64,000 bases of DNA from positions 1,736,001 to 1,800,000 of the forward strand of contig JADJWS010000001.1 of assembly GCA_016716235.1 (NCBI GenBank). Reading direction: 5' to 3'. Origin of the DNA: Candidatus Defluviilinea gracilis. GTDB lineage: Bacteria; Chloroflexota; Anaerolineae; Anaerolineales; Villigracilaceae. The position numbers and the translations under genes were made by a program. Below, piece by piece: positions 16,683 through 25,012 of the stretch; position 1 is the stretch's first letter, and each line of letters opens with the position of its first letter. The notes under the pieces were generated by a model. It saw only the letters and a list, made by a program, of their open reading frames with translations, ran no database searches and was not told where the DNA came from.

Positions 16683-16736
16683 AGGATGAATTATGAATGA
16701 TGAAGAGTCCAGGCGTTTTGCGTTTTCTTTCATCCT
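16681..16736. repeat. GAAGGAT/GAATTAT heptamer repeat
   Basis: GAAGGATGAATTATGAATGA is a 7-bp-period array overlapping the AOR stop codon. A complementary TTTCATCCTTCC follows at the right end. Related arrays lie at 41905. Confidence 0.65.
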
Positions 16737-16744
16737 TCCGATTT

Positions 16745-16848
16745 CTCTCTACCGTACATTTGCACCGCTAAGAACGCAAAGAAAACCTTTTTAACTTGGC
16801 GACCTTAGCGTGCTTTGCGGTAAAAAATCTTTCCTGTACGATAGAAAA
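16745..16848. mobile_element. MITE-like element, family B, copy 1 (8-bp target-site duplication)
   Basis: A 104-bp element beginning CTCTCTACCGTACATTTGCA and ending TCCTGTACGATAGAAAA, with imperfect terminal inverted repeats and complementary inner arms. It is flanked by the direct repeat TCCGATTT at 16737-16744 and 16849-16856. A second copy in the other orientation lies at 34981-35116 with its own duplication. It has no coding capacity. Confidence 0.75.
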
Positions 16849-16910
16849 TCCGATTTTATTCTTTTCACGGAAAGAGAATCTTATACGAGGTAGAAACGAG
16901 GTAGATAAGT

Positions 16911-18167
16911 ATGGCACATACTCTTGCGGAAAAAATCCTGGCTGAAAAATGCGACCAGAAGGAACTCTACCCTGGGCAGTTCATCAACGCCCGCGTGGAT
17001 CTGGTGATGGCGTCCGAACTTTCGGGCGTGCTTGCCATTGAAGAGTTCGAGAAGATCAAAGGCGCGCGCGTCTGGGACCCGCAGAAGGTGGTCTTCATCA
17101 TGGATCACTTCACGCCCGCCAAAGACATCAAATCGGCGGAGATCGTCAAGCAATGCCGCGAGTTTGCGAACGCGCACGGCATCCGCTTTTACGATGTGGG
17201 GCGGGCGGGCATCCAGCACATCCTTTTGCCCGAGCAGGGCATGATCGTCCCTGGCGACCTGATCGCGGGCGCCGACTCACATACCTGCACGCACGGATTC
17301 ATTGGCGCGTTCGGCACGGGCATCGGCTCGACCGACGCGGCGGTGGCGATGGCGCTGGGCGAGTTGTGGATGAAAGTGCCAGAGAGCCTCAAGTTCGTCT
17401 ATCACGGCAAGCCGCAGAAGTGGGTGCGCGGCAAGGACTTGATCCTGCACACCATCGCGCGCATCGGCGTGGAAGGCGCGCGGTATCAGGCGATGGAGTT
17501 CGCGGGCGAGGCGCTGGAACATCTCGATATGAGCGACCGCTTCTCGATGGCGAACATGGCGATCGAAGCGGGCGCGAAGGCGGGCTTGTTCGCGGCGGAT
17601 GAAATGACCCGTTCGTTCATCCGCGCGCGCGGGCGCGAGGACGGCTTGTACCTGCAAAGCGACCCCGACGCGCAATACGCGCAGGTCTATGAATTCGACG
17701 TGTCGGAGTTCGAGCCGTTCGTGGCTGTGCCGTTCATCCCTGAAAACGTCAAACCTGTTTCGCAACTCAACGAAGTGGAGATCGACCAGGCGGTGATCGG
17801 CATGTGCACCAACGGCAACCTCGAAGACTTGCGCGCCGCGGCGGAGATCCTCAAGGGGCATCAGATCCATCCGCGCGTGCGGGCGGTCATCATCCCTGGC
17901 TCGCAGAAGGTCTATCTCGACGCCCTGCGCGAAGGGTTGATCGAAATCTTCATCTCCGCCAATTGCTCGGTCAGCACGCCCACGTGCGGACCGTGCCTCG
18001 GCGGTCACATGGGCGTGCTGGCGGCGGGCGAGAAGTGCATCTCCACCAGCAACCGCAACTTCCGCGGGCGCATGGGTCACACCTCCAGCGAGCTGTATCT
18101 CGCCAACCCCTACGTCGCCGCCGCCTCCGCCATTGCGGGGAGGATCATCTCTCCGAAAGATTTATAA
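16911..18167 (+). CDS. Aconitase-superfamily large subunit (LeuC/homoaconitase-like)
   Basis: A 418-residue protein of the archaeal-type LeuC/homoaconitase group. It has FIMDHFTPAKDIKSAE, ADSHTCTHGFIGAFGTGIGS, and the Fe-S ligands in GMCTNGNLEDL and STPTCGPCLGGHMGVL, ending with NRNFRGRMGHTSSELYLANP. It would isomerise a 2-alkyl-malate-type hydroxyacid with the small subunit. That small subunit is found as the C-terminal domain of the next gene's product, an unusual arrangement. The homolog class cannot separate isopropylmalate, homocitrate or methylcitrate substrates. Confidence 0.87.
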   Translation: MAHTLAEKILAEKCDQKELYPGQFINARVDLVMASELSGVLAIEEFEKIKGARVWDPQKVVFIMDHFTPAKDIKSAEIVKQCREFANAHGIRFYDVGRAGIQHILLPEQGMIVPGDLIAGADSHTCTHGFIGAFGTGIGSTDAAVAMALGELWMKVPESLKFVYHGKPQKWVRGKDLILHTIARIGVEGARYQAMEFAGEALEHLDMSDRFSMANMAIEAGAKAGLFAADEMTRSFIRARGREDGLYLQSDPDAQYAQVYEFDVSEFEPFVAVPFIPENVKPVSQLNEVEIDQAVIGMCTNGNLEDLRAAAEILKGHQIHPRVRAVIIPGSQKVYLDALREGLIEIFISANCSVSTPTCGPCLGGHMGVLAAGEKCISTSNRNFRGRMGHTSSELYLANPYVAAASAIAGRIISPKDL

Positions 18168-18308
18168 ACACGAAGGACACGAAGTACACAAAATTGGTTT
18201 GAGTGACGGTTTCGGTTTTTTGTTTTAGATCATCACGCGCGGTGGTCTAAAAGAAGGCATCTCGTTGAGCGAGCTTTAAACCTTCGTGATCTTTGTGCCC
18301 TTCGTGGC
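18168..18308. repeat. ACACGAAGG-type hairpin repeat with an inserted stem
   Basis: Left arm ACACGAAGGACACGAAGTAC at 18170; right arm ACCTTCGTGATCTTTGTGCC near 18280. Between them is a second imperfect inverted repeat around ATCATCACGCGCGGTGGT. The whole spacer between leuC-like and the fusion gene is occupied. Confidence 0.75.
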
Positions 18309-18340
18309 TAATTCTTTTTTGAGAATCAGGAAATAAACTT

Positions 18341-20410
18341 ATGACATACGAAACATTTCACGACACAACCATCGGCGAATTGCTCAGCGTGCAGGCGGCG
18401 CGATTCCCCAACCAGACTTTCCTTCGCCTCGGCGAGGAACGCTGGTCTTACGCGGAGACGGAACTGCAAGCCGCCTCGCTCGCGGCGGGACTGCGCGGGC
18501 TGGGTCTGCAACCCGGCGACCGCCTCGCTGTGATCCTGCCCAACACGCCTGAGTACGTCGTCACGGTCTTTGCCGCCGCCAAAGCGGGACTCGTCCTTGT
18601 GCCGATCAACGTCCGCCGCGACAAGGCGGATGCGCTGGCGCGATTCGCAAAGACGAAGCCGCGCGCGCTGGTCGCGTTTTCAGAGGCGAAACAGTTCGAC
18701 GGCGTGGACCATCTCGAAATCGCGCTGGAGATGCGGGGTCAAATCCCAGAGTTGGAGTTTATCGTCTCCGTCTCCAGTTCCAAATCAAATAAAAAGAAGG
18801 ATGTTATCGCGTGGGAGAGTTTGCTCAAAGACACGGCGGCGCTCCCGCCTGCCTCCGCCAAACCGCGCGACGCGGCGGCGATCATCCACTCGCTGGGAAG
18901 CACGGGCGAGCCGCGCGGCGCGACGTTGACGCACGGCGGCATGGTCCGCAACGCGGCAGAGATGGCAGAGCGGATGAATTGCTCGGCTCAGGATGTGTTC
19001 CTCGGCGCGGTTCCGCTCTCGAACACGTTCGGCTTCACGGCGGTCATGCTTGCCTGCGCGGTGGCGGGAGCGCAGTTGGTCTGCCTGCCGCATTATCGTC
19101 CGAGTGAGGCGCTGAGGCTGGTGAAGGAAACGGGAGTGACGATTCTTTCGGGCGTGCCGACGATGTTCGCGCTGGAATTGAATCACAAAGACTTCGACCC
19201 TTCAGCCTGCGCCACGCTTCGCGCGGGAATTATGGCTGGCGCGCCCTGCCCGCCCGAACTCGTCCGCCGCGCGCGCGAAGAGATGGGATTCAAATTGCTC
19301 ATCGGCTACGGGTTGACCGAAGCCTCGCCCGCCATCACCATGACCCAACTCGACGACGGTCCCATCACCGCGACGGAAACGGTCGGCGTTGCGATGGACG
19401 GCGTGGAAATTAAAGTGATCGGCGCAAACGGCGAGACTCTCGCAAACGGCGAAGAGGGCGAGTTGTGCGCGCGCGGCTATAACGTGATGACAGGCTATTG
19501 GGGCGACGCGACAGCCACCGCGCAAGTGTTGGATGCGGACGGCTGGCTTCACACGGGCGACCTCGCCGTGATGGACGCGGACGGGCCCGTGAAGATCGTC
19601 GGGCGCAAGGACGAAGTGATCATGCGCGGCGGGTTCAAAATTTACCCAGGCGCGGTTGAAATGGTTTTGCGTTCCTGCCCAGGCGTGAAGGATGCGGCGG
19701 TGGTCGGCGCGCCCGATCTCATCTATGGCGAGTTGACGTGCGCCTGCATTGTGCTTCAAGACGACGCGAAACTTTCGGCGCGAAATGTGTTGGAATTCGC
19801 CGAGTCGCGTTTGCCCGATTACGCCCGCCCCGACCGCATTCTCTTCTTCGAGACGCTCCCGCGCATGACCGACGGCGCGGCGCAAAAAGAATACCTGCGC
19901 GAGCGCGTGCGCATTCACGGTCACAGTTGGAAGTTCGGCAAGAACGTGGATACCGACGCGATCATCCCCGCCCGTCACTGCAACACCGCCGACCCGCGCG
20001 AGCTCGCCCTGCATTGCATGGAAGACGCCGACGCGGACTTCGTCAAAAAGATGAAGCGCGGAGATGTGATCGTGGCGGATTCAAACTTCGGCTGTGGTTC
20101 GTCGCGCGAGGTGGCTCCGCTCACCATCAAAGCCGCGGGCGTTTCGGCGGTCATCGCCAAGTCGTTTGCGCGCATCTTCTTCCGCAACGCCATCAACATC
20201 GGTCTGCCCATTCTCGAATGTCCGCAGGCGGTGGATGGGATCAAAGAGGGCGATGAGATCGAGGTCGAGCCTGCCGCGGGCGTCATCCGCAACCTGACGA
20301 CGGGCAAACAATATCAAGCCGCGCCCTTCCCCGAATTCCTGCGCCGCATCATTGACGTGGGCGGTCTGCTCGCCTATGCGGAGGAGCGGCTGGCGGAGAG
20401 ATCTCTTTAA
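18341..20410 (+). CDS. Fusion: AMP-forming acyl-CoA synthetase-like domain + LeuD/aconitase small subunit
   Basis: A 689-residue single frame. Residues 1-520 or so are an ANL adenylate-forming enzyme: HSLGSTGEPRG at the P-loop near 183, GYGLTEASP, and WLHTGDLAVMDADG with GRKDEVIMRGGFKIYPG. Residues 523-689 are a complete LeuD: DTDAIIPARHCNT (537-549), ADSNFGCGSSREVAP and FARIFFRNAINIGLP. Two ligase residues are odd: the P-loop Lys is Arg, and the C-terminal A10 lysine (normally G-K) is Ala in MTDGAAQKEYLRE (509-521), so adenylation may be impaired. The aconitase partner is encoded just upstream. The LeuD substrate loop ARHCNT matches neither the YLRT nor the YLVY signatures I know. I recognise both domains but not this fusion. 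Confidence 0.85.
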   Translation: MTYETFHDTTIGELLSVQAARFPNQTFLRLGEERWSYAETELQAASLAAGLRGLGLQPGDRLAVILPNTPEYVVTVFAAAKAGLVLVPINVRRDKADALARFAKTKPRALVAFSEAKQFDGVDHLEIALEMRGQIPELEFIVSVSSSKSNKKKDVIAWESLLKDTAALPPASAKPRDAAAIIHSLGSTGEPRGATLTHGGMVRNAAEMAERMNCSAQDVFLGAVPLSNTFGFTAVMLACAVAGAQLVCLPHYRPSEALRLVKETGVTILSGVPTMFALELNHKDFDPSACATLRAGIMAGAPCPPELVRRAREEMGFKLLIGYGLTEASPAITMTQLDDGPITATETVGVAMDGVEIKVIGANGETLANGEEGELCARGYNVMTGYWGDATATAQVLDADGWLHTGDLAVMDADGPVKIVGRKDEVIMRGGFKIYPGAVEMVLRSCPGVKDAAVVGAPDLIYGELTCACIVLQDDAKLSARNVLEFAESRLPDYARPDRILFFETLPRMTDGAAQKEYLRERVRIHGHSWKFGKNVDTDAIIPARHCNTADPRELALHCMEDADADFVKKMKRGDVIVADSNFGCGSSREVAPLTIKAAGVSAVIAKSFARIFFRNAINIGLPILECPQAVDGIKEGDEIEVEPAAGVIRNLTTGKQYQAAPFPEFLRRIIDVGGLLAYAEERLAERSL

Positions 20411-20478
20411 ACACAAAGGACACGAAGTACACGAAGGTTAAAGGCATTTCCTTTGTGCCCCTTTGTGACCTTCGTGGT
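20408..20478. repeat. ACACAAAGG-type hairpin repeat
   Basis: Left arm ACACAAAGGACACGAAGTAC; right arm CCTTTGTGACCTTCGTGGT. It begins at the stop codon of the fusion gene. Confidence 0.75.
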
Positions 20479-20506
20479 GAATTGCTTTTTATCGTGGAGA
20501 GGATCA

Positions 20507-21577
20507 GTGAAAACATACAACATCGGCATCATCGCGGGAGACGGGATCGGTCCCGAGGTCACGAACGAAGCGTTGAAGGTTTTGCGAGCCGTCGCTGAGG
20601 GCTTCGAGTGCAACCTCGTCGAGTATCCTTATTCGGGCGCGCATTATCTCAAGACCAAAGAACTCGTGCCAGAGAAAGTGATCGAAGAATGGAAAACGCT
20701 GGACGCGGTCTTTCTCGGCGCGATCGGTCACCCCGCAGTGGAAGTGGGGCTGGTCGAGCGCTCGGTCATCCTCGGTCTGCGCTTCGGTCTGGACCTGTAC
20801 ATTAATCTCCGCCCGATCAAACTCTACGCTGAAAATTTGTGCCCGCTCAAAGGCAAGACCCCCGCAGACATTGACTTCGCCGTGGTGCGCGAAAACACCG
20901 AAGGCGAATACACCCAGATCGGCGGCATCCTCAAAAAAGGCTCGCCCGATGAAGTCGCCACATCCACCAGCCTGTATACGCGGGTCGGGATCGAACGCGC
21001 CGTGCGCTATGCGTTTGAACTCGCGCGCGCGCGCGCTTCCAGCAACAAGAAGCCTGGTCATCTCACGCTCGTGGACAAAGCCAACGCCATCCGCCCGCAG
21101 GAGATTTGGACGCGCGTCTTCGCCGAAGTGGGGAAGGACTATCCCGACATCCAACAGGATCACGCCTATGTGGACGCCTTCGCGATGCTGATGATCCAAA
21201 AGCCCGAATATTACGACACCCTCGTGACCACCAACCTCTACGGCGACATCCTCACCGACCTCGGTTCGATGCTTCAAGGCGGAATCGGAATCGCCGCCTC
21301 CGCCAATTTGCACCCAGGCAAGACATCCATGTTCGAGCCGATTCACGGCTCCGCGCCCGATATTGCGGGGAAGGGCATCGCTTGTCCGCTGGCGGCGATC
21401 ATGGCGGCGGGCATGATGCTCGATTACCTCGGCGAATCGGATTCTGCGGGTCGCATCGAATCCAGCGTGGAGCATTTGCTCGCCAGCGGGCAGATCCCCT
21501 CGCTCGACGCCTCCAGCGGACTGAGCACAAGCCAGATCGGCGATATGGTTGTGGGGCAGGTTCGGAAAGCACCGTAG
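20507..21577 (+). CDS. Isopropylmalate/homoisocitrate/tartrate-type decarboxylating dehydrogenase
   Basis: A 356-residue beta-decarboxylating dehydrogenase. It has IGIIAGDGIGPEV at the N-terminus, DLYINLRPIKLY for substrate binding, the VRENTEGEY loop, the metal site in TNLYGDILTDLGS, and FEPIHGSAPDIAGKGIA for NAD(P). A GTG start at 20507 after GAGAGGA is chosen; the frame upstream is repeat. It would oxidise and decarboxylate the isomerised product from the aconitase pair to a one-carbon-longer 2-oxoacid. The VRENTEGEY loop differs from the standard LeuB R-E-L-T-G-G, which points to a homoisocitrate, tartrate or other homologue rather than leucine synthesis. Confidence 0.85.
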   Translation: MKTYNIGIIAGDGIGPEVTNEALKVLRAVAEGFECNLVEYPYSGAHYLKTKELVPEKVIEEWKTLDAVFLGAIGHPAVEVGLVERSVILGLRFGLDLYINLRPIKLYAENLCPLKGKTPADIDFAVVRENTEGEYTQIGGILKKGSPDEVATSTSLYTRVGIERAVRYAFELARARASSNKKPGHLTLVDKANAIRPQEIWTRVFAEVGKDYPDIQQDHAYVDAFAMLMIQKPEYYDTLVTTNLYGDILTDLGSMLQGGIGIAASANLHPGKTSMFEPIHGSAPDIAGKGIACPLAAIMAAGMMLDYLGESDSAGRIESSVEHLLASGQIPSLDASSGLSTSQIGDMVVGQVRKAP

Positions 21578-21586
21578 AGTTTTTTG

Positions 21587-21655
21587 CCACAGAGCGCACA
21601 GAGACCACAGAGAAAATCTTTTTAAATCTCTGCGAACTCTGTGGTCTCTGTGGCT
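21587..21655. repeat. CCACAGAG-type hairpin repeat
   Basis: Left arm GCCACAGAGCGCACAGAGAC pairs with right arm ACTCTGTGGTCTCTGTGGC across an A/T-rich loop. Another word of the same 9-bp hairpin architecture. Confidence 0.78.
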
Positions 21656-21691
21656 AATTCGTTTCACACCCTCAAAATATCAGGAGCCATC

Positions 21692-22231
21692 ATGCAAACC
21701 ACAGACATCCTCATGAGCGAACATCGCGTCATCGAAACAGTGTTGACCGCGCTCGAAGCCGCCGCCGACCATCTCTCTGCGGGAGATGATGTGCCGATGG
21801 AGTTCTTTATCAAAGCGGCTGATTTCCTCCGCAACTTCGCCGATGGGACGCATCACCAAAAAGAGGAAGGCATTCTCTTCGTCGCGCTCGCAGAACATGG
21901 ATTCCCAAAAAACGAAGACCCCGTGTCCGTGTTTATGGATGAACACGAGCAGGGACGCCGATTCATACGAGGCATGGTCGAGTGCGCGGAGCGAATCAAC
22001 GCGGGCGACGCGCGCGCCAAACCCCAGCTGGTTCAACACGCGCAGGATTATGCCGCCTTGTTGCGCGAGCATATCCAAAAAGAAGATAACGTCCTCTTCC
22101 CGATGGCAGACAACATTCTTGCGGACGAGGAATCGAAACTGCTCAAAGACTTCCACCGCGCCGACGACGAGCGCGGGACGGGCGAGAAGTATACGAGGGT
22201 GGCGGAGGAGTTGGCGGGTTGGGGAGCGTGA
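21692..22231 (+). CDS. Hemerythrin-like (HHE domain) protein
   Basis: A 179-residue four-helix protein with the di-iron ligand pattern of HHE domains: SEHRVIETVL, HHQKEEGILF, DEHEQGRRFIRG, and LREHIQKEDNVLFPMAD. Such proteins bind O2, NO or serve in Fe-S repair and oxygen sensing. Next to oxygen-sensitive ferredoxin enzymes (IorAB, AOR, aconitase, the benzoyl-CoA reductase), a protective role is plausible but inferred. It is the last + strand gene of the first region; the next gene converges 16 bases away. Confidence 0.86.
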   Translation: MQTTDILMSEHRVIETVLTALEAAADHLSAGDDVPMEFFIKAADFLRNFADGTHHQKEEGILFVALAEHGFPKNEDPVSVFMDEHEQGRRFIRGMVECAERINAGDARAKPQLVQHAQDYAALLREHIQKEDNVLFPMADNILADEESKLLKDFHRADDERGTGEKYTRVAEELAGWGA

Positions 22232-22247
22232 TTGTTGAAATTCGACT

Positions 22248-23321
22248 TCAGGCTTGGGAGCGGGCAGAAGCGTTTATTTTTTGCGCCAGTTGAATCACAA
22301 GCCCGATGAATGTGGCAGTCCACGCGGCGATGGCGAAATACACGAAGTATTGCGGCACGGCGTAGAGAAAATCTAACCCCAGCGCCCTGGCGAGTTGAAA
22401 TGTGCAGACGGTGTACATGCCGAGCGGGAAGACCAGTCCCCAATACGAAGGCTCGTACGCGATGGCGACGCGCTTGGTGCCATGCCGCCAGACGCTGAGA
22501 ATCAAGAGAAGCGGAATCCACCAGGTGGCGGTCGCCCAGAAGAGAAGTGTGAGCCCTTTCAGGAAGGGCATGATGTCCTGAATCAATTTCCAGTGATTCG
22601 CCTCGAGGATGAGGACCGAGCCAGCCAGCGTGGTGATTGCCATCGCGCCCATATTGATCCAGTAAGGCGGCGCCAGTTCTTCCGGTCGTAATCGAAAGAA
22701 CGTGAAGCGATAAAAAATCATCGAAATCACAAGGATGTAAAGCATAAAGCCAAGCAGGAACATGGTCAGCGTAAAGAAGAGGGTCGCCTCTGCCAGGGGT
22801 CCAAAATATTCGGTCAGGCTGGCACCCGTCACCGAGAGGGATTGGGTGGAAACGACGAGCAGCAGCCATCCGCCGCTCAAACCGTTTTCGAACGCGGGCT
22901 TTACCTCCCGCACGGTTACAGCGGCGATGAAGGTGTACATCAATACAAAGTAAAGCAACAGCCCAAGCCACCAGAGCAGGGCGGCGATGAAGGAGTTATC
23001 GCCGATGATGTGAAACTGCCTGCCAAGCACGCAGGTGCCAGCGACGATTGTGAAAAATCCATGCCCGCGTTCGTGACTGGTCAGGTCGGCGACAACGCCC
23101 GAAACATTGCGGATAAGACGCGCGATTGTCAGCGCCCAGAGGATGATATAAAAGACGATGTTGGCGCCGAACAGCGCCCATGCGATTGCTGGCATGCCTT
23201 CCAATTTCGCCGCAATGGAGACGATGCCCGTCGCCATGACGAGGGCAAAATAAGCGGGCGGGAGTCCGTCCGCGGCTGAGGTGAATATGCGCCAGAGGGA
23301 TGGGTTGTTTTTTGGGGTCAT
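22248..23321 (-). CDS. TDT/TehA-family membrane carrier
   Basis: About 357 residues with ten predicted hydrophobic segments and the SLAC1/TehA/Mae1 style: PPAYFALVMATGIVSIAA for the first helix, a long series of Trp-rich helices, and WGLVFPLGMYTVCTF near the end. The family exports or imports small anions such as C4-dicarboxylates, sulfite, tellurite-related anions or chloride. I choose the ATG at 23321; an in-frame ATG at 23402 would add 27 residues with no hydrophobic character. Location next to the nitrate reductase genes might suggest an anion channel role, but that is weak. It converges with the hemerythrin gene. Confidence 0.8.
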   Translation of the reverse strand: MTPKNNPSLWRIFTSAADGLPPAYFALVMATGIVSIAAKLEGMPAIAWALFGANIVFYIILWALTIARLIRNVSGVVADLTSHERGHGFFTIVAGTCVLGRQFHIIGDNSFIAALLWWLGLLLYFVLMYTFIAAVTVREVKPAFENGLSGGWLLLVVSTQSLSVTGASLTEYFGPLAEATLFFTLTMFLLGFMLYILVISMIFYRFTFFRLRPEELAPPYWINMGAMAITTLAGSVLILEANHWKLIQDIMPFLKGLTLLFWATATWWIPLLLILSVWRHGTKRVAIAYEPSYWGLVFPLGMYTVCTFQLARALGLDFLYAVPQYFVYFAIAAWTATFIGLVIQLAQKINASARSQA

Positions 23322-23495
23322 GGGTTTCTCGTGAAGTCCGTTATTTTGTACCACAAGGTTCCCCCCTGACGATGTTATATTCATCACCACCCCAAAAGAC
23401 ATTCTTCCTTACAATCGCTCCTAATGAGGCGTCCTTCCATTTAATGGCTCACTGTCCCGAAGGTTCTCGTTTATCCAAACCTTCGAAACGGTGGT

Positions 23496-24110
23496 CTATC
23501 CCGCTTCGCGCGGCAGTTTGAAGGCTGTGTGACTTTCCACTTCCGCGTAGTATGCCTGTCCTGCGCAGGCGCGGCAGAGAATTTTCGATTCCCAGAGGAC
23601 TTCGCGCTGGTTGAGGATCTCTTCGCCGCACGCATCGCAGTTGACGCGCGCGCCTGCCTGCCCGATCAAGGCGGGGATGTTAATGCGCATGGTCACCCAT
23701 TTGAAGCCCAGCAGGTCTTCGTCGGGCATGGTCTGGTAGCTGAGCAGTTGCGCTTCCCAACGGTTTTTTGCTTCGGGGGCGTATTCTTTCGAAAGTTCGC
23801 GGATGTCGAGGCGCGGCGCAATGCGGACGGCGCGTTCGACGCGCGTATCCACAAAGACGGCGGCGGTCTTACCGAAGTCTTCCACGCGCAGGGTTCTTCT
23901 TCCAACGTAACAGCCTGTCGCGGCGGAGACTCCGTCTACGAAACAGCCGTCGGTTTCAACGAAAGCGAGGAGACGCTTGTCGGACTGGGGCAGGTCGAGG
24001 GTCAGGAGAGAGGCGGCAAACATCCCCACGCGCGCGCCCAACACCTGTCGAGGACAGAGGCGGCGGTGACGAGTCGCAGAGTCGCGCAGAATTTCGTCGA
24101 GGGGTTTCAT
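23496..24110 (-). CDS. FmdE-like protein with C-terminal zinc finger
   Basis: A 204-residue protein matching the FmdE family (formylmethanofuran dehydrogenase subunit E-like). It has RHRRLCPRQVLGARVGMFAA, KRLLAFVETDGCFVDGVSAA and TGCYVGRRTLRVEDFGK, which carry the conserved H, C and D residues, and a C-terminal four-Cys finger (CDACGEEIL...CRACAG). FmdE homologues are common beside molybdenum or tungsten enzymes in non-methanogens, with no settled function. It lies downstream of narI on the same strand, separated by 210 bases of palindromes, so it may belong to the molybdoenzyme operon. Confidence 0.82.
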   Translation of the reverse strand: MKPLDEILRDSATRHRRLCPRQVLGARVGMFAASLLTLDLPQSDKRLLAFVETDGCFVDGVSAATGCYVGRRTLRVEDFGKTAAVFVDTRVERAVRIAPRLDIRELSKEYAPEAKNRWEAQLLSYQTMPDEDLLGFKWVTMRINIPALIGQAGARVNCDACGEEILNQREVLWESKILCRACAGQAYYAEVESHTAFKLPREAG

Positions 24111-24161
24111 GTATCCAGTATAGCAAATCTGAGCCGAATCAGTAGGTCACGAAAACATGTT

Positions 24162-24284
24162 CTTGACGCAGTAGTACTGCGTCAAGTCAGGCGACACGAT
24201 TTGCCAGGCACATCGAACTGTCGCCTGAACTTTCGTGAAGCGCTGAGAATGACAAATGAACCTTTGCGGTTCCCGTTTGTCATT
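24162..24284. repeat. Cluster of palindromes between narI and fmdE-like gene
   Basis: CTTGACGCAGTA (24162-24173) and TACTGCGTCAAG form a perfect 25-bp palindrome. TCAGGCGACA and TGTCGCCTGA bracket the next stretch. AATGACAAATGAACC (24248) pairs with the segment ending GTTTGTCATT (24284). They may serve as a processing or termination site for the nar transcript. Confidence 0.65.
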
Positions 24285-24320
24285 TGCGCGGCGGCAAAAA
24301 CCGAATCAAGGCGATCTTCA

Positions 24321-24995
24321 TCAATTCATGCGCGAGCGATTCCAGATCACCACTTGATGTTCGCGCCACAAATACGAGAGCGGGTAGGCGAGCAGGTGCA
24401 CGAGGCGCGTGAAGGGCAACAACAATATGACAACAAACCCTCCAACGAAATGGAACTTAACCCAGAACGGCAGAGCGGCAACAGAGGCGATGTTCGGCTG
24501 AAATTTGGCGAGCGAGATCAGCCACGGCACGGCAGTATGCAAATACCAGTCCGAGCCCCAGCGATAATAATATGCCACCCAAAAACCAAGCCCAACTTGA
24601 AGCAACAGGACGACCAGCAATACCCAGTCCAACTCGGAGGTGACCGAGTTCGCGCGGGCGTTTGCGATGCGGCGATATATTAAAATTGCCAATCCCACTG
24701 TCGCCATCAACGCGAGCGAAAGTCCGATCACTTCCAATACGTATAGGCGCGTCTGGTTCGCGGTGAACAAGCCCCACAGACTGGGGAACAACAACGCGGT
24801 GATATGCCCCAGCAAAATGATGATGATGCCGTAATGCCACGGCACCGACCCGAAAAATAAGACGCGGTTCTCCAAAAATTGCGACGACTGGCTCGAATAG
24901 GAATATGGGTCGAACCAGAAGCGATAGATGGATACCACGATCGCAATAGCGACAGCAACATACGGGAAACCAATGAATAAGGCGTTGTCGAACAT
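24321..24995 (-). CDS. narI: Respiratory nitrate reductase gamma subunit
   Basis: A 224-residue membrane protein with five hydrophobic helices, the size and shape of the NarI di-haem cytochrome b. The histidines YGIIIILLGHITALLF, HTAVPWLISLAKFQ and FHFVGGFVVILLLPFTRLVHLL are at positions expected for haem axial ligands. It takes electrons from quinol on the outer side of the membrane and passes them to NarH. It is the last gene of the narGHJI order and follows narJ by 17 bases. Confidence 0.92.
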   Translation of the reverse strand: MFDNALFIGFPYVAVAIAIVVSIYRFWFDPYSYSSQSSQFLENRVLFFGSVPWHYGIIIILLGHITALLFPSLWGLFTANQTRLYVLEVIGLSLALMATVGLAILIYRRIANARANSVTSELDWVLLVVLLLQVGLGFWVAYYYRWGSDWYLHTAVPWLISLAKFQPNIASVAALPFWVKFHFVGGFVVILLLPFTRLVHLLAYPLSYLWREHQVVIWNRSRMN

Positions 24996-25012
24996 ATGAA
25001 GCTCCTTCTTTG

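Noticed and set aside
19907..20410. A separate leuD starting at an internal GTG
   Set aside because: No Shine-Dalgarno sequence lies before the GTG and the ligase frame has no stop, so a fusion protein is the simpler reading; read data could reverse this.
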